This document shows, piece after piece, positions 8,891 to 17,169 of a stretch of 64,000 nucleotides of DNA (positions within the stretch are counted from its first letter, which is position 1; each line of letters opens with the position of its first letter). The notes beneath the pieces are model-generated. The model had not been told where the DNA came from, searched no databases, and worked only from the letters and a program-made list of their open reading frames with translations. This DNA comes from Bordetella sp. FB-8 (lineage in GTDB: Bacteria; Pseudomonadota; Gammaproteobacteria; Burkholderiales; Burkholderiaceae_B). A program made the translations under genes and the position numbers. The stretch lies in assembly GCF_000382185.1 (NCBI RefSeq), contig NZ_KB907784.1, positions 682,001 through 746,000 of the forward strand. Reading direction: 5' to 3'.

Positions 8891-10095
8891 GCAAGATCGA
8901 AGTCTGCAATATCGACAAGATTTTCGGTCCACGCCCGAACCGGTGGCTGCAGGCCGTGCGCGACGGCATGAGCAAAGAAACCCTGCTGGCCAAGAGCGGC
9001 CACACGCTGGGACTGCGCGACATTAACCTATCCATCGAAGAAGGCAGCATCTACGTCATCATGGGCCTGTCCGGATCGGGCAAGTCCACGCTGATTCGCC
9101 ACTTCAACCGGCTGATCGAACCGAGCGCGGGCAGGATATTGGTCGACGGCATCGACGTCACTGCCCTGGACGCGCGCGCGCTGGAATCTTTCCGGCGCCA
9201 GAAGATGAGCATGGTGTTCCAGCACTTTGGCCTGTTTCCGCATCGCACGGTACTGGAAAATACTGCATACGGACTGGCCGTGCAGGGCGTGTCTCGAGCC
9301 GAATGCGAACGGCGCGCCCGGCATTGGCTCGTCCAAGTGGGACTGTCGGGCTTTGAAATGCAATACCCGCACCAGATTTCGGGCGGTATGCGCCAGCGCG
9401 TGGGGCTGGCCCGTGCCTTGGCCACCGATGCCGAAATTCTGCTGATGGATGAAGCCTTCTCGGCACTCGACCCTTTGATACGACGCGAAATGCAGGACCA
9501 GTTGCTGCAGCTACAGGCCCAGCTCAACAAGACAATCGTGTTCATTACGCACGACCTGGACGAGGCCTTGCGACTGGGCAACCGCATCGCCATCCTGAAG
9601 GACGGCGAATTGGTTCAAGAAGGCACGCCGGAGGACATTCTGCTCAGGCCGTCCAGCGATTATGTCCAGGCCTTTCTGCAGGACGTCAACCGCACCAAGG
9701 CGCTTAATGCCACCCACGTTCTCAACCCGCCGAGCCTGACGCTGACCATGCGTTCGCGCCCGGACCGCGCGCTCGAACAGATGTCGGTACTGGGCTATCA
9801 GTACGCACCGGTGCTCGACGGCAAGCGCCTGGCCGGCGTGCTGACTGTCGAGGCGGCCAGGCAAGCCCGGGAAAAAGGACAGCGGGATATCTCAACGATG
9901 GTGGACGAACTGGCGTCGGTGCCCGCGACAGCGGGCCTGGATCAGGTGCTGGCACAACTGGTGCACAGCGACCAACCCGTGGCGGTCACCGGCGAGGACG
10001 ATGAATTCCTGGGAATGCTATCGCGCAAGAAAGTGGCAGATTTTGTCGCGCCCGCGACGGCAACGGCCGACGCAGAAGACGCGGCGCAATCGTGA
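8887..10095 (+). CDS. Glycine betaine/choline-type ABC transporter ATPase (ProV-like) with CBS-like tail
   Basis: The start ATG 8887 has a strong AGGAGG site at 8875-8880 and overlaps the permease stop. The 402-residue protein carries the ProV-type N-terminal extension, Walker A GLSGSGKST at about 60-68, Q-loop FQHFGLFPH, signature SGGMRQRVGLARAL, and Walker B EILLMDEAFSALDP, in which the usual Pro after the Glu is Ala, as in ProV/OpuAA relatives. Residues after about 290 form tandem CBS-like units, known in OpuA and related systems to sense ionic strength or nucleotides. The gene order binding protein-permease-ATPase is the reverse of E. coli proVWX. Confidence 0.9.
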   Translation: MSKIEVCNIDKIFGPRPNRWLQAVRDGMSKETLLAKSGHTLGLRDINLSIEEGSIYVIMGLSGSGKSTLIRHFNRLIEPSAGRILVDGIDVTALDARALESFRRQKMSMVFQHFGLFPHRTVLENTAYGLAVQGVSRAECERRARHWLVQVGLSGFEMQYPHQISGGMRQRVGLARALATDAEILLMDEAFSALDPLIRREMQDQLLQLQAQLNKTIVFITHDLDEALRLGNRIAILKDGELVQEGTPEDILLRPSSDYVQAFLQDVNRTKALNATHVLNPPSLTLTMRSRPDRALEQMSVLGYQYAPVLDGKRLAGVLTVEAARQAREKGQRDISTMVDELASVPATAGLDQVLAQLVHSDQPVAVTGEDDEFLGMLSRKKVADFVAPATATADAEDAAQS

Positions 10096-10123
10096 CCAGC
10101 CGTCCCTGAGAGGATGCCATGCA

Positions 10124-10151
10124 GGCATAAAGGACGGCCGTCCTTTATGCC
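10124..10151. terminator. Perfect 28-bp palindrome between convergent genes, likely bidirectional terminator
   Basis: Positions 10124-10137 (starting GGCATAAAGG) are the exact reverse complement of 10138-10151. It lies between the stop of the ProV-like gene and the stop of the minus-strand chemoreceptor. There is no long T-run, so the terminator call rests on position and symmetry. Confidence 0.6.
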
Positions 10152-10170
10152 AACCCGGCTGACATGACCG

Positions 10171-11874
10171 TCAGAAGGATTCCCAATCGCCTTCTTTGTG
10201 CTCAATCGCGGCTACCGCTGCTCGGGACGGCTTGGGCGAAGGTGGAGACGCCGGGGCGGCAATGCGCTTGCGTGGCGGCGTCGAGGCTGGCCTGGCCTGG
10301 ACGACAGCTTGAGCCTGGACGATCGGTTGCGCCGTCATGCCGGCAAATTTGAAGTACGACACCGCGCCTGTCAAATCGTGCGCCTGCTCCTGCAGGGATT
10401 GCGCCGCGGCGGCGGCCTGCTCCACCAGCGCCGCGTTCTGCTGCGTCATCTGGTCCATCTGGGAGACTGCCGTACCGATCTGGTCGATGCCGCGGCTCTG
10501 CTCGTCCGACGCGTTGGAGATCTCCGAGACGATCTGCGACACGTTGCGGATCGACTGGCGCACTTCGCCCATCGTCGCGCCCACCTGCGAGGCCTGCCTG
10601 GCGCTGTTCTCGACCAGGGCCACCGACGAACTGATCAAATCCTTGATTTCCTTGGCCGCCGACGCCGATCGCTGCGCCAGTGTGCGCACCTCGCTGGCCA
10701 CCACAGCAAAGCCGCGCCCCTGCTCGCCGGCCCGCGCCGCCTCCACCGCCGCGTTTAGCGCCAGGATATTAGTCTGAAAGGCGATGCCCTCGATCACCCC
10801 GGTGATCTCCGAGATACGCGCAGAACTGCTGCTGACCTCGCCGATGGTGCCGACCATGGCCTGCACCGCTTCATTGCCCGTGTCGGCCAAGTCGGCCGCG
10901 CCACCGGCCAGCGCATTGGCCTGACGGGCATTGTCCGCGTTCTGCTTGACGGTCTCGGTCAGCTCGGTCATGCTCGCGGCCGTCTGCTCCAGCGACGCGG
11001 CCTGCTCCTCGGTGCGCGTCGACAGATCCATATTGCCGCTGGCGATTTGACTTGAGGCCGAGGACACCGATTCGGCCGAAACCTGGATACTGTGCACGAT
11101 GGACGACAGCTTCTCGTCCATGGTCTTGAGCGCGGCCAACAGATGGCCGAACTCTCCGCCCTGGTCCACGATCACGCGGTTTTCCAGCTTGCCGCCGGCC
11201 ACATCCTGGGCAACGCGAACCGCCCGATTCAGCGGCCGGGTAATGACGCGCAGCAGCCAAACACCCGACAGCACACTGACGATCAGGCCAACTCCGAGTA
11301 GCAATATCGAGGTAATCCGGAAATTTATGTAGATATTATGCGTTTGATCCGAGGCATCGATTGCCTGCTGGCGATTGATGTCGACATCACGCGTTAATTC
11401 AGCAACCAACGCCGCCGTTTCCGGGCGATCGCGCAATATCCTTTGAATTGCGTCGGCCTTCTTGCCCGCGAGGGCCTCTGCTACGATGGCGTCGGCAGAC
11501 GCGTAAAACGCAGGCAGTGCGGCGTTGATCTTGTCGGCGACAGCCTGTTCTTCAACAGTCGAGACATCGGCCGGATAGTAGCTCTTCCAGATATTGTCGA
11601 GGTGCGCTTCGTACTGCTTCATGGCGGCAATATCTTTCTGCAGCGCGGCCGGATCGCTCTCTCCCAAAGCCCGAAAATACTGAGTGCGGACATCCTGCAG
11701 CGCAGAGCGGGCACTGCCCATCTTAATGATGGACGCGATATTGCTGCCGGAAATTGCGGCAGCAGTACTGTCTACTCTATAGAGACCGATAATTCCAAGG
11801 CTGCCAATAACGATCATTATCGCGAGGCTAAAGAGCATCATCAGCGCGATCTTGGACTTTATTGTTTGAAACAT
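10171..11874 (-). CDS. Methyl-accepting chemotaxis protein with C-terminal CheR/CheB-docking pentapeptide
   Basis: The 567-residue chemoreceptor has a first membrane segment at about 9-32, a periplasmic four-helix-bundle-type ligand domain (about 33-185), a second membrane segment at 186-208, HAMP at 209-260, and a long signalling coiled coil. The hairpin tip is conserved ([20 protein letters not shown], about 363-382). The chain ends in a Pro/Ala-rich linker and DWESF, which matches the NW[ED][ST]F-type tether that recruits CheR and CheB in high-abundance receptors. It should therefore be fully adaptation-competent. The ligand is unknown; the convergent betaine-type operon need not be related. 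Confidence 0.93.
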   Translation of the reverse strand: MFQTIKSKIALMMLFSLAIMIVIGSLGIIGLYRVDSTAAAISGSNIASIIKMGSARSALQDVRTQYFRALGESDPAALQKDIAAMKQYEAHLDNIWKSYYPADVSTVEEQAVADKINAALPAFYASADAIVAEALAGKKADAIQRILRDRPETAALVAELTRDVDINRQQAIDASDQTHNIYINFRITSILLLGVGLIVSVLSGVWLLRVITRPLNRAVRVAQDVAGGKLENRVIVDQGGEFGHLLAALKTMDEKLSSIVHSIQVSAESVSSASSQIASGNMDLSTRTEEQAASLEQTAASMTELTETVKQNADNARQANALAGGAADLADTGNEAVQAMVGTIGEVSSSSARISEITGVIEGIAFQTNILALNAAVEAARAGEQGRGFAVVASEVRTLAQRSASAAKEIKDLISSSVALVENSARQASQVGATMGEVRQSIRNVSQIVSEISNASDEQSRGIDQIGTAVSQMDQMTQQNAALVEQAAAAAQSLQEQAHDLTGAVSYFKFAGMTAQPIVQAQAVVQARPASTPPRKRIAAPASPPSPKPSRAAVAAIEHKEGDWESF

Positions 11875-12305
11875 TCTTTCTTCCCTTTTGTCGAGACTTT
11901 CTTGCGTTTAAATTTCGCCGCTGGTTTGTCTGACCAAGGCAAGCCCTAATTGCTTTTTCCCGCAGTGTAAGATAGTTACCATACCTATATCAATACGTGT
12001 CTAGATATACAAATACAATACAACGGCAATACCCCTAGTCTTACTCTGTCATAAAAAGCAAGGCATTATGTGAGCATCTTTATTCCTTGGGTGCGGAACG
12101 ATGGATGCCGTGGGCCGTTTTGACCAATTTCTGGAGCACTTGGCGGCGAGCCATGCGCAGGCCATGCCACCCAGGGCCTGACCTTGATGCCATTCGCGAG
12201 AGCGTGCCTTGTTCGGCCGCGCGATACCCATCGCAGACTGAGCGCGTGGAAGCGCAGCGGTCTGCCGCTCACATTGGGGGGGGCAGAACGAACCGGCGCT
12301 ATGAG
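11875..12305. other. Intergenic region upstream of the chemoreceptor
   Basis: The part near 11950-12060 is AT-rich and holds short ATACAAATACAATACAA-like repeats, probably promoter DNA for the minus-strand chemoreceptor. I found no flagellar sigma-28 consensus. From 12060 to 12305 there is GC-rich DNA with no convincing frame, possibly remnant sequence beside the decayed SDR gene. Confidence 0.4.
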
Positions 12306-12807
12306 TTATGCCTGAAGCATTCCGGCAGCCCAAAAGCCGCCGTCGACGGCAAGCGTCTGGCCCGTGACATACCCCGCGTCGTCGGTTGCAAAAAATGCAA
12401 CCGCGGCCGCGGCTTCCTCGGGCAGGCCGTACCGGTTCAAGGGAACCGAACGCAGATACTGCCCGCGCGCCGAGGCGGAATGTTTGCGCGCGAGCGGTGT
12501 CTCTATCGGGCCGGGCGCGACGGCGTTGGCGGTAATTCCATGAACGGCGAATTCGACCGCCATCTGCCGCGTCAGTCCGATCAGCGCCGTCTTGGAAGTA
12601 CCGTAGCTTGCGCGTCCGACCCCGGCGCGGATACCGCTCGCTGGTCGAGGCAATATTAATGATCCTGCCCCAGCGGTGTTCTTTCATGCACTTGGCGGCA
12701 TGCTGCGCCAGCGAAAGCGGCCCGGTGACGTTGACCTCGAACGTGCGCCGCCATGCATCGACCGGCAAGTCTTCGAAGGGCGTCAGGCTTGCAATGCCGG
12801 CCTGGCC
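12306..12807 (-). pseudogene. Short-chain dehydrogenase/reductase gene, 5'-truncated and frameshifted
   Basis: Reading leftward, similarity to the SDR family begins abruptly at AGIASLTPFEDL, which in intact proteins follows NN; the glycine-rich cofactor motif and first beta-alpha units are missing. The frame continues through NVTGPLSLAQHAAKCM and RWGRIINIASTS. Near 12643 a one-base shift occurs and another frame carries SYGTSKTALIGLTRQMAVEF, holding the catalytic Tyr-xxx-Lys, then the usual C-terminal TGQTLAVDGG. The truncated end abuts the stop of the PPC-type gene, so a deletion probably fused the two neighbours. Loss of the NAD(P) site makes activity very unlikely. Confidence 0.85.
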
Positions 12808-12808
12808 G

Positions 12809-13678
12809 CTATGCATGCGCAAATTCGATCGGTTCGACCAGGAGTTCGAACGTTACGAGGACCGGGTTCGCGCCTCGCCGAAGACGCCCCTCGCTGAGAC
12901 CGCCCAGGTGATCGACGAGAGAGACGTCGATCGTCGCGGCAAGGCCGCCCTGCTCCGTCGTCGAAACAACGCCCTCGCGGATGAATACCTCCGTCGCGAT
13001 GGGCAGCACCTGCGCGCCGTCGTCGAAAGTCGTACCGATGAGGCTCCCGACCCCGCCATGCACCCGGGCCCGGGCGATTTCGCGCGCCGTGCATTCGGCC
13101 TCAAGTGCGGTGCAGAAATCTTCATTGGGGCGTATCGACATTGCAAACGGGCCGTTTTTGCGCGGCGCAAAGCCGGATACCGCAACCGGCTCGAACAGGG
13201 AGAATCCCGTTTCTCGGCTCGGAACGACCTCGAAACACGCGCCGTCCAGAAACCATATCGAGGCATCGATCGGCTCGGCGATCATGGCGTCGTCGGGCAG
13301 CACATGCCCGCTCAGGCGCCGGCCGGCAACGTCGCGCCAGATGCCATGACAATGGAACCACGGCGAGCAATCGCGCCGGCCCAGGGTCATGCTCGCGCTT
13401 TCCAGGCGGACGGTGCCCTGCAGTTCGTGGCGATCGCTGAAATACACCGCATGCTCCGGCGTCGAAGACAAAGCCGGCATGCAGTACGCGAAGGGCGTGA
13501 AGGCGCCGCCGCGCAGCCGGGCGACGGCGCCTTGTGTATGGTTGGCCTCAAGGATCGCGGTCACCGCCGCAAGCAGCGTCATGCCCGCCGGCAGTTTTAC
13601 CTCGGCATGCCGGACGTCGCAGTCCACCGTACAGCGCCGCTGGGCGGCAATGGGGCCTGGATGCTCAATGTGGCGCAC
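12809..13678 (-). CDS. PPC/DUF296-type domain protein, function unknown
   Basis: I choose GTG 13678, giving VRHIEHPGPIAAQR, because AAGGAG lies eight bases upstream; a longer GTG frame from 13786 lacks such a site. The 289-residue product appears to hold two related halves: one around SPWFHCHGIWRDVAGRRLSG, whose His-rich H-x-HGIW and following GHVLP resemble the PPC (DUF296) fold, and a second around RVHGGVGSLIGTTFDDG ending in NPVLVTFELLV. No membrane segment or signal peptide is seen. In related genomes such proteins occur beside SDR and other catabolic genes, from memory. The last residues (EPIEFAHA) may come from the deletion junction with the SDR remnant. The function is not assigned. 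Confidence 0.55.
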   Translation of the reverse strand: MRHIEHPGPIAAQRRCTVDCDVRHAEVKLPAGMTLLAAVTAILEANHTQGAVARLRGGAFTPFAYCMPALSSTPEHAVYFSDRHELQGTVRLESASMTLGRRDCSPWFHCHGIWRDVAGRRLSGHVLPDDAMIAEPIDASIWFLDGACFEVVPSRETGFSLFEPVAVSGFAPRKNGPFAMSIRPNEDFCTALEAECTAREIARARVHGGVGSLIGTTFDDGAQVLPIATEVFIREGVVSTTEQGGLAATIDVSLVDHLGGLSEGRLRRGANPVLVTFELLVEPIEFAHA

Positions 13679-13780
13679 CGCTCTTCTCCTTTGCGGCTTC
13701 GCGCCCGGCGCAGGCACCACCGCGCTCGCGGCAAACCCGGTGCCTTTGCGAAAAGCCGGCATCGCCTTATTTGCATGAAG

Positions 13781-13795
13781 GTCCACAGAATGGAC
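13781..13795. promoter_or_regulatory. Operator-like dyad, copy 1
   Basis: GTCCA-CAGAA-TGGAC: 5-bp arms with a 5-bp spacer, 103 bp upstream of the PPC-type gene start. An identical arm pair recurs at 13906-13920. Paired dyads of this type fit a dimeric regulator of the IclR or GntR sort. Confidence 0.5.
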
Positions 13796-13905
13796 CTAGT
13801 AGCCATGAAGTTTTATTCCTTGCCCAATATATCAGACTAAAAGCATTGAATATCAAAATGCGGAACAACCCCAAACCTGCATGCCAGGCCTGAAATCGAC
13901 AAATA

Positions 13906-13920
13906 GTCCATATAGTGGAC
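13906..13920. promoter_or_regulatory. Operator-like dyad, copy 2
   Basis: GTCCA-TATAG-TGGAC: the same arms and spacer length as the copy 125 bp to the left. The rest of 13679-14085 shows no convincing coding frame and probably holds the divergent promoters of the PPC-type gene and the following chemoreceptor. Confidence 0.5.
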
Positions 13921-14098
13921 CAACTCGAGCAATTTCCTTTCTGGAACGGTGAAATCCCAGACCGACGCGGACATCTGCTCCCGGGATACCCGGGAGATGC
14001 TTGAACAGGATCTTGTGCCATGGCACTAAAGAGAATCGGCCCGCGCGCTGCAACCACGCCATCGCAATGGCGGCAGGGCAGACTGTTGACATTTGTTT

Positions 14099-14156
14099 AC
14101 TTGGTGCCCTCGGCCCCCAACCTTACCTTACTTGGTACCCTCGCCCCCCCAACCTT
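14099..14156. repeat. Two imperfect 27-bp direct repeats, 31-bp period
   Basis: Positions 14099-14125 and 14130-14156 both run ACTTGGT[G/A]CCCTCG... to ...CCAACCTTA, with two substitutions. They lie directly between a -35-like TTGACA (14086-14091) and the chemoreceptor start at 14170, so the duplication may alter the promoter or leader. Confidence 0.7.
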
Positions 14157-14169
14157 ATATGAGACGTTC

Positions 14170-15777
14170 ATGACTTTTCTTTCCCGTTTGTCGATCAATA
14201 GCCGAATTGCCGTGGCAATGGGCTTTCTGGGTCTGTTGCTGATCTGCATAGGCGCCATTGGCCTGGTTGGTATGACCGCGAGCAATCAGGCGAACCGACA
14301 GACGTATTCGGTGCAGATGCCCAAGTCCATCGCGGTCGGCGAAATGACGATCTTCGTCGGCCGGCAGCGCACGACGCTGGATCGCTGCGCCATCAACCCC
14401 GGCTCGGACGATGCGAAGAGAATGTACGGGATCGAGACCCAGGTCAAGGCTGCCGCCGACAAGGCCTGGAAGCAGTACATGGCGATGCCGCGCGACCAAG
14501 GCGAAGATCGCCTGGCGGCGCAAGTCGACAAGAGATACCAGGAAACCGAGCGGGAGCTGGACAGGTACCAGGAAGCCACGCTCAAGGGCGACAGGGACAG
14601 CATCCTCAAGCTGATGGTCAGCGTCGGCACCGTCTACACCCAGATGCAGATCGCCGCCAACGCCCTCAAGACCTACCAGTTCGACCAGGCCAAAGCCGCA
14701 TACGATGCGACCGAACGCACCTACAAGCGCTCCGTCTTCGCCAGTGTTGCCGCGATCATCATCGGCGTGCTGGCCGCCCTCGCCAATTGGGCCGCTCTGC
14801 GTCGTGCCATCGTGGGCCCGGTGAACGAGGCAATTTTCCATTTCAGCCGCATTGCCGCCGGCGACCTGAGCGGCCACATCCGGGTGCAATCGCGCGACGA
14901 AATGGGCCGCATGCTGCAAGGCCTTGTGGACATGCAGCAAAGCCTGACGCGGATCGCCGTCTCGCTGCATGACGGCAGCGACGCGATCGCCACCGCGACC
15001 CGCGAAATCGCCTCCGGCAATGCCGACCTGTCGGCTCGCACCGAATCGCAGGCCGCGTCGCTGGAGCAGACTGCGGCAAGCACAGAACAGTTGCTGGGGA
15101 CGGTCAAGCAGACCGCCGAGAACGCCCGGCATGCCAACACCCTGTCCTCATCGGCGGCCGATATCGCACGCAAGGGGCATGATGTCATGTCCCGGGCCGT
15201 GGGCACCATGGGCGAGATCAGCCAGAGTTCCTCGGCCATCTCGGAGATCACCGCGATGATCGAAAGCATCGCCTTTCAGACCAATATTCTTTCGCTGAAC
15301 GCGGCGGTCGAGGCCGCGCGCGCCGGCGAACAGGGCCGCGGCTTCGCCGTCGTGGCCAGCGAAGTACGCGCGCTGGCCCAGCGCTCATCGACCGCCGCCA
15401 AGGAAATCAAGGACCTGATCCTCAAGTCGACCTCGCGCATCGAGGCGGGTTCGTCGCTGGTCAACGAAGCGGGCGGCACCATGAACGAAATCATCGAAGC
15501 CGTGGGCCGCGTGAACACCATCATTGCCGAGATCGCCTCGGCCGCGCAGGAACAGAGCCGCGGCCTGGGCCAAGTCAGCAGCGCGGTCAACGACATGGAC
15601 CAAGCCACCCAGCGCAACGCCGCGCTCGTCGAAGAAGCTGCCGCGGCCGCGATGTCGCTGCAGGACGAAGCTCAACGGCTCGCGCAGACTGCCACCTCGT
15701 TCAAGCTGCAAGCCTCTACGCAAGCGACGGCTCAGCAGCTCGGGCAAGCAGCCCCGCTGCGCCTGGCCGCTGCCTAG
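14170..15777 (+). CDS. Methyl-accepting chemotaxis protein, Tar-like ligand domain
   Basis: The start ATG 14170 gives a basic N-terminus followed by the first membrane segment (about 13-35); the upstream frame from 14020 runs through repeat DNA and is not conserved-looking. The 535-residue receptor has a periplasmic helical-bundle domain, a second membrane segment near 190-210, HAMP, and the signalling hairpin ([20 protein letters not shown] at about 365-385). It lacks the C-terminal pentapeptide found in the other receptor of this window and ends in an Ala-rich tail, so it may depend on neighbouring receptors for efficient adaptation. No strong ribosome site is visible. A hairpin terminator follows. 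Confidence 0.9.
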   Translation: MTFLSRLSINSRIAVAMGFLGLLLICIGAIGLVGMTASNQANRQTYSVQMPKSIAVGEMTIFVGRQRTTLDRCAINPGSDDAKRMYGIETQVKAAADKAWKQYMAMPRDQGEDRLAAQVDKRYQETERELDRYQEATLKGDRDSILKLMVSVGTVYTQMQIAANALKTYQFDQAKAAYDATERTYKRSVFASVAAIIIGVLAALANWAALRRAIVGPVNEAIFHFSRIAAGDLSGHIRVQSRDEMGRMLQGLVDMQQSLTRIAVSLHDGSDAIATATREIASGNADLSARTESQAASLEQTAASTEQLLGTVKQTAENARHANTLSSSAADIARKGHDVMSRAVGTMGEISQSSSAISEITAMIESIAFQTNILSLNAAVEAARAGEQGRGFAVVASEVRALAQRSSTAAKEIKDLILKSTSRIEAGSSLVNEAGGTMNEIIEAVGRVNTIIAEIASAAQEQSRGLGQVSSAVNDMDQATQRNAALVEEAAAAAMSLQDEAQRLAQTATSFKLQASTQATAQQLGQAAPLRLAAA

Positions 15778-15816
15778 CAGACCTGGCCTGGGCCTAGCTG
15801 CCCGGCGGACAAAGAA

Positions 15817-15859
15817 AAGCCCCTGCGGTGATTAAAGACCGCAGGGGGCTTGGTTTTTT
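15817..15859 (+). terminator. Rho-independent terminator of the chemoreceptor gene
   Basis: The stem AAGCCCCTGCGGT pairs, with one bulge, with ACCGCAGGGGGCTT (15838-15851), followed by GG and a run of six T. It begins 39 bp after the stop. Confidence 0.9.
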
Positions 15860-15867
15860 GCAATTCT

Positions 15868-15943
15868 TGGTGGGCCGAGCGAGACTCGAACTCGCGACCA
15901 ACGGATTAAAAGTCCGCTGCTCTACCGACTGAGCTATCGACCC
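15868..15943 (-). tRNA. tRNA-Lys (anticodon TTT)
   Basis: On the minus strand the acceptor arm GGGTCGA pairs with TCGGCCC with one G-T pair, the D-arm contains TAGCTCAGTCGGTAGAGC, the anticodon loop is CTTTTAA with TTT at 15908-15910, and the T-loop is GTTCGAGTC. The discriminator base A (15871) is followed by an encoded CCA (15868-15870). The length is 76 nt with CCA. Confidence 0.97.
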
Positions 15944-15957
15944 CCGTCTAGCCAGCG

Positions 15958-15987
15958 ATTATGGCATATCTCGAAGAGCCAGGTCAA
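15958..15987 (-). promoter_or_regulatory. Predicted promoter of tRNA-Lys
   Basis: On the minus strand, TTGACC (15987-15982), an 18-bp spacer, then CATAAT (15963-15958), 15 bp before the tRNA 5' end. Each element has one mismatch to the sigma-70 consensus. Confidence 0.7.
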
Positions 15988-16033
15988 AACACCCTCCCCG
16001 ATCTGCCCTGCCTGCGCCGGCCGGGGACCTGCC

Positions 16034-17035
16034 TTACATCTGCCCCATCAGCACCTGCACGAGCAGGCTGCTCACGGATACCGCGGCCCAGACACCCAGG
16101 CCGAGCAGGATAGGACGCACGCCGGTCTGCGCCATGCGCCGCAAGTTGGACGAAAGCCCGATGGCGGTCAGCGCCACGACGATCATGACATCGGCTGCCA
16201 TGTGAATGAAAGGCAGGACGCTGGCCGGAAACGCCCCCGCAGTGCGCAAGGCCGAGGCGACCAGGAACCACAGAATGAACCAGGGAAACACGCGCGCGAG
16301 CTTGAAATCGCTTTTGCCGTGGCGCTTCTCGCGGTAGGCGACGATAGCGACCAACGCGAGGCAAATCGGGATGATGAGCGTGGCGCGCGTGAGCTTGACG
16401 ATGGTCGCGTAGTCGCCGGCGGCCTTGCTGTAGCTGTAGCCGGCGGCGACCACCGACGAGGTGTCGTTGATGGCGGTGCCCGCCCACATGCCGAAGCCCG
16501 AATCGGACAAGTGCAGCAGATGACCCAGAGCGGGGAACAGCAGCACGGCGACAATATTGAACAGGAAGATGGTCGAGATCGAGAACGCTGTCTCGTGCTG
16601 ATCCGGCTTGATGATGGGCGTCACCGCGGCGATGGCCGACCCGCCGCAGATGGCCGTGCCCACGCCGATCAGCAGCGTGAGCTTGCCGCCGACCCCGAGA
16701 AAACGCCCCAGGCCCCAGGCGGACAGGCCGGCGATCGACATGGTCACGGCCGTGACGGCCAGCGAATTCAGGCCGGTATGGGCCACCTGCGCCAGGCTCA
16801 GTCCCGCGCCCAACGCGATGATCGACCACTGCAGCACGTACTTCGATGCAAAGCCGATGCCGGAGTTGTAGCGCTCGTGCGGCGCGAAGAACGCCCGCAC
16901 CAGGATGCCCAGAATGATGCCGAACACCGGGCCGCCGATCACGGGTTCCATGTGGCCGAGCCAGAGCGCGACACAGGCCACGGCCACGGACAGCAGCAGA
17001 CCCGCGGGGACGGTGTGCAGGGAAAGACGGCGCAT
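16034..17035 (-). CDS. YeiH-family (UPF0324) putative anion exporter
   Basis: The ATG at 17035 is chosen because AAAAGGATC precedes it closely; the frame can extend to a TTG at 17053 without a better site. The 333-residue protein is almost entirely hydrophobic, with about ten predicted membrane segments, and shows family-typical stretches such as PVIGGPVFGIILGILVR, the glycine-rich GVGTAICGGSAIAAVTPIIK and WAGTAINDTSSVVAAGYSYS. The family is annotated as putative sulfate exporters, but the substrate is weakly established. It is divergent from a LysR-type gene 134 bp away, as yeiH is from yeiE in enteric bacteria, which suggests regulation by that factor. Confidence 0.85.
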   Translation of the reverse strand: MRRLSLHTVPAGLLLSVAVACVALWLGHMEPVIGGPVFGIILGILVRAFFAPHERYNSGIGFASKYVLQWSIIALGAGLSLAQVAHTGLNSLAVTAVTMSIAGLSAWGLGRFLGVGGKLTLLIGVGTAICGGSAIAAVTPIIKPDQHETAFSISTIFLFNIVAVLLFPALGHLLHLSDSGFGMWAGTAINDTSSVVAAGYSYSKAAGDYATIVKLTRATLIIPICLALVAIVAYREKRHGKSDFKLARVFPWFILWFLVASALRTAGAFPASVLPFIHMAADVMIVVALTAIGLSSNLRRMAQTGVRPILLGLGVWAAVSVSSLLVQVLMGQM

Positions 17036-17169
17036 GACGAAGATCCTTTTCAAATGCGATAGCTGCCCGATGCAGTGGTGCGATAGGCGCGCGCTTAAAA
17101 CAGGAGCAAATTATGGCCATCGGTTATATATAAATAAAATACAATTATATGATGCTTACCATATAGAAA

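Noticed and set aside
12049..12272. Minus-strand frame of about 68 codons near RPWVAWPAHGSPPSAPEIGQ
   Set aside because: No start with a ribosome site, no recognisable domain, and it lies in the 3' region of the decayed SDR gene in a different frame.
14020..14169. N-terminal extension of the second chemoreceptor
   Set aside because: It would place 50 residues, including the 27-bp repeat translated twice, ahead of a normal receptor N-terminus.
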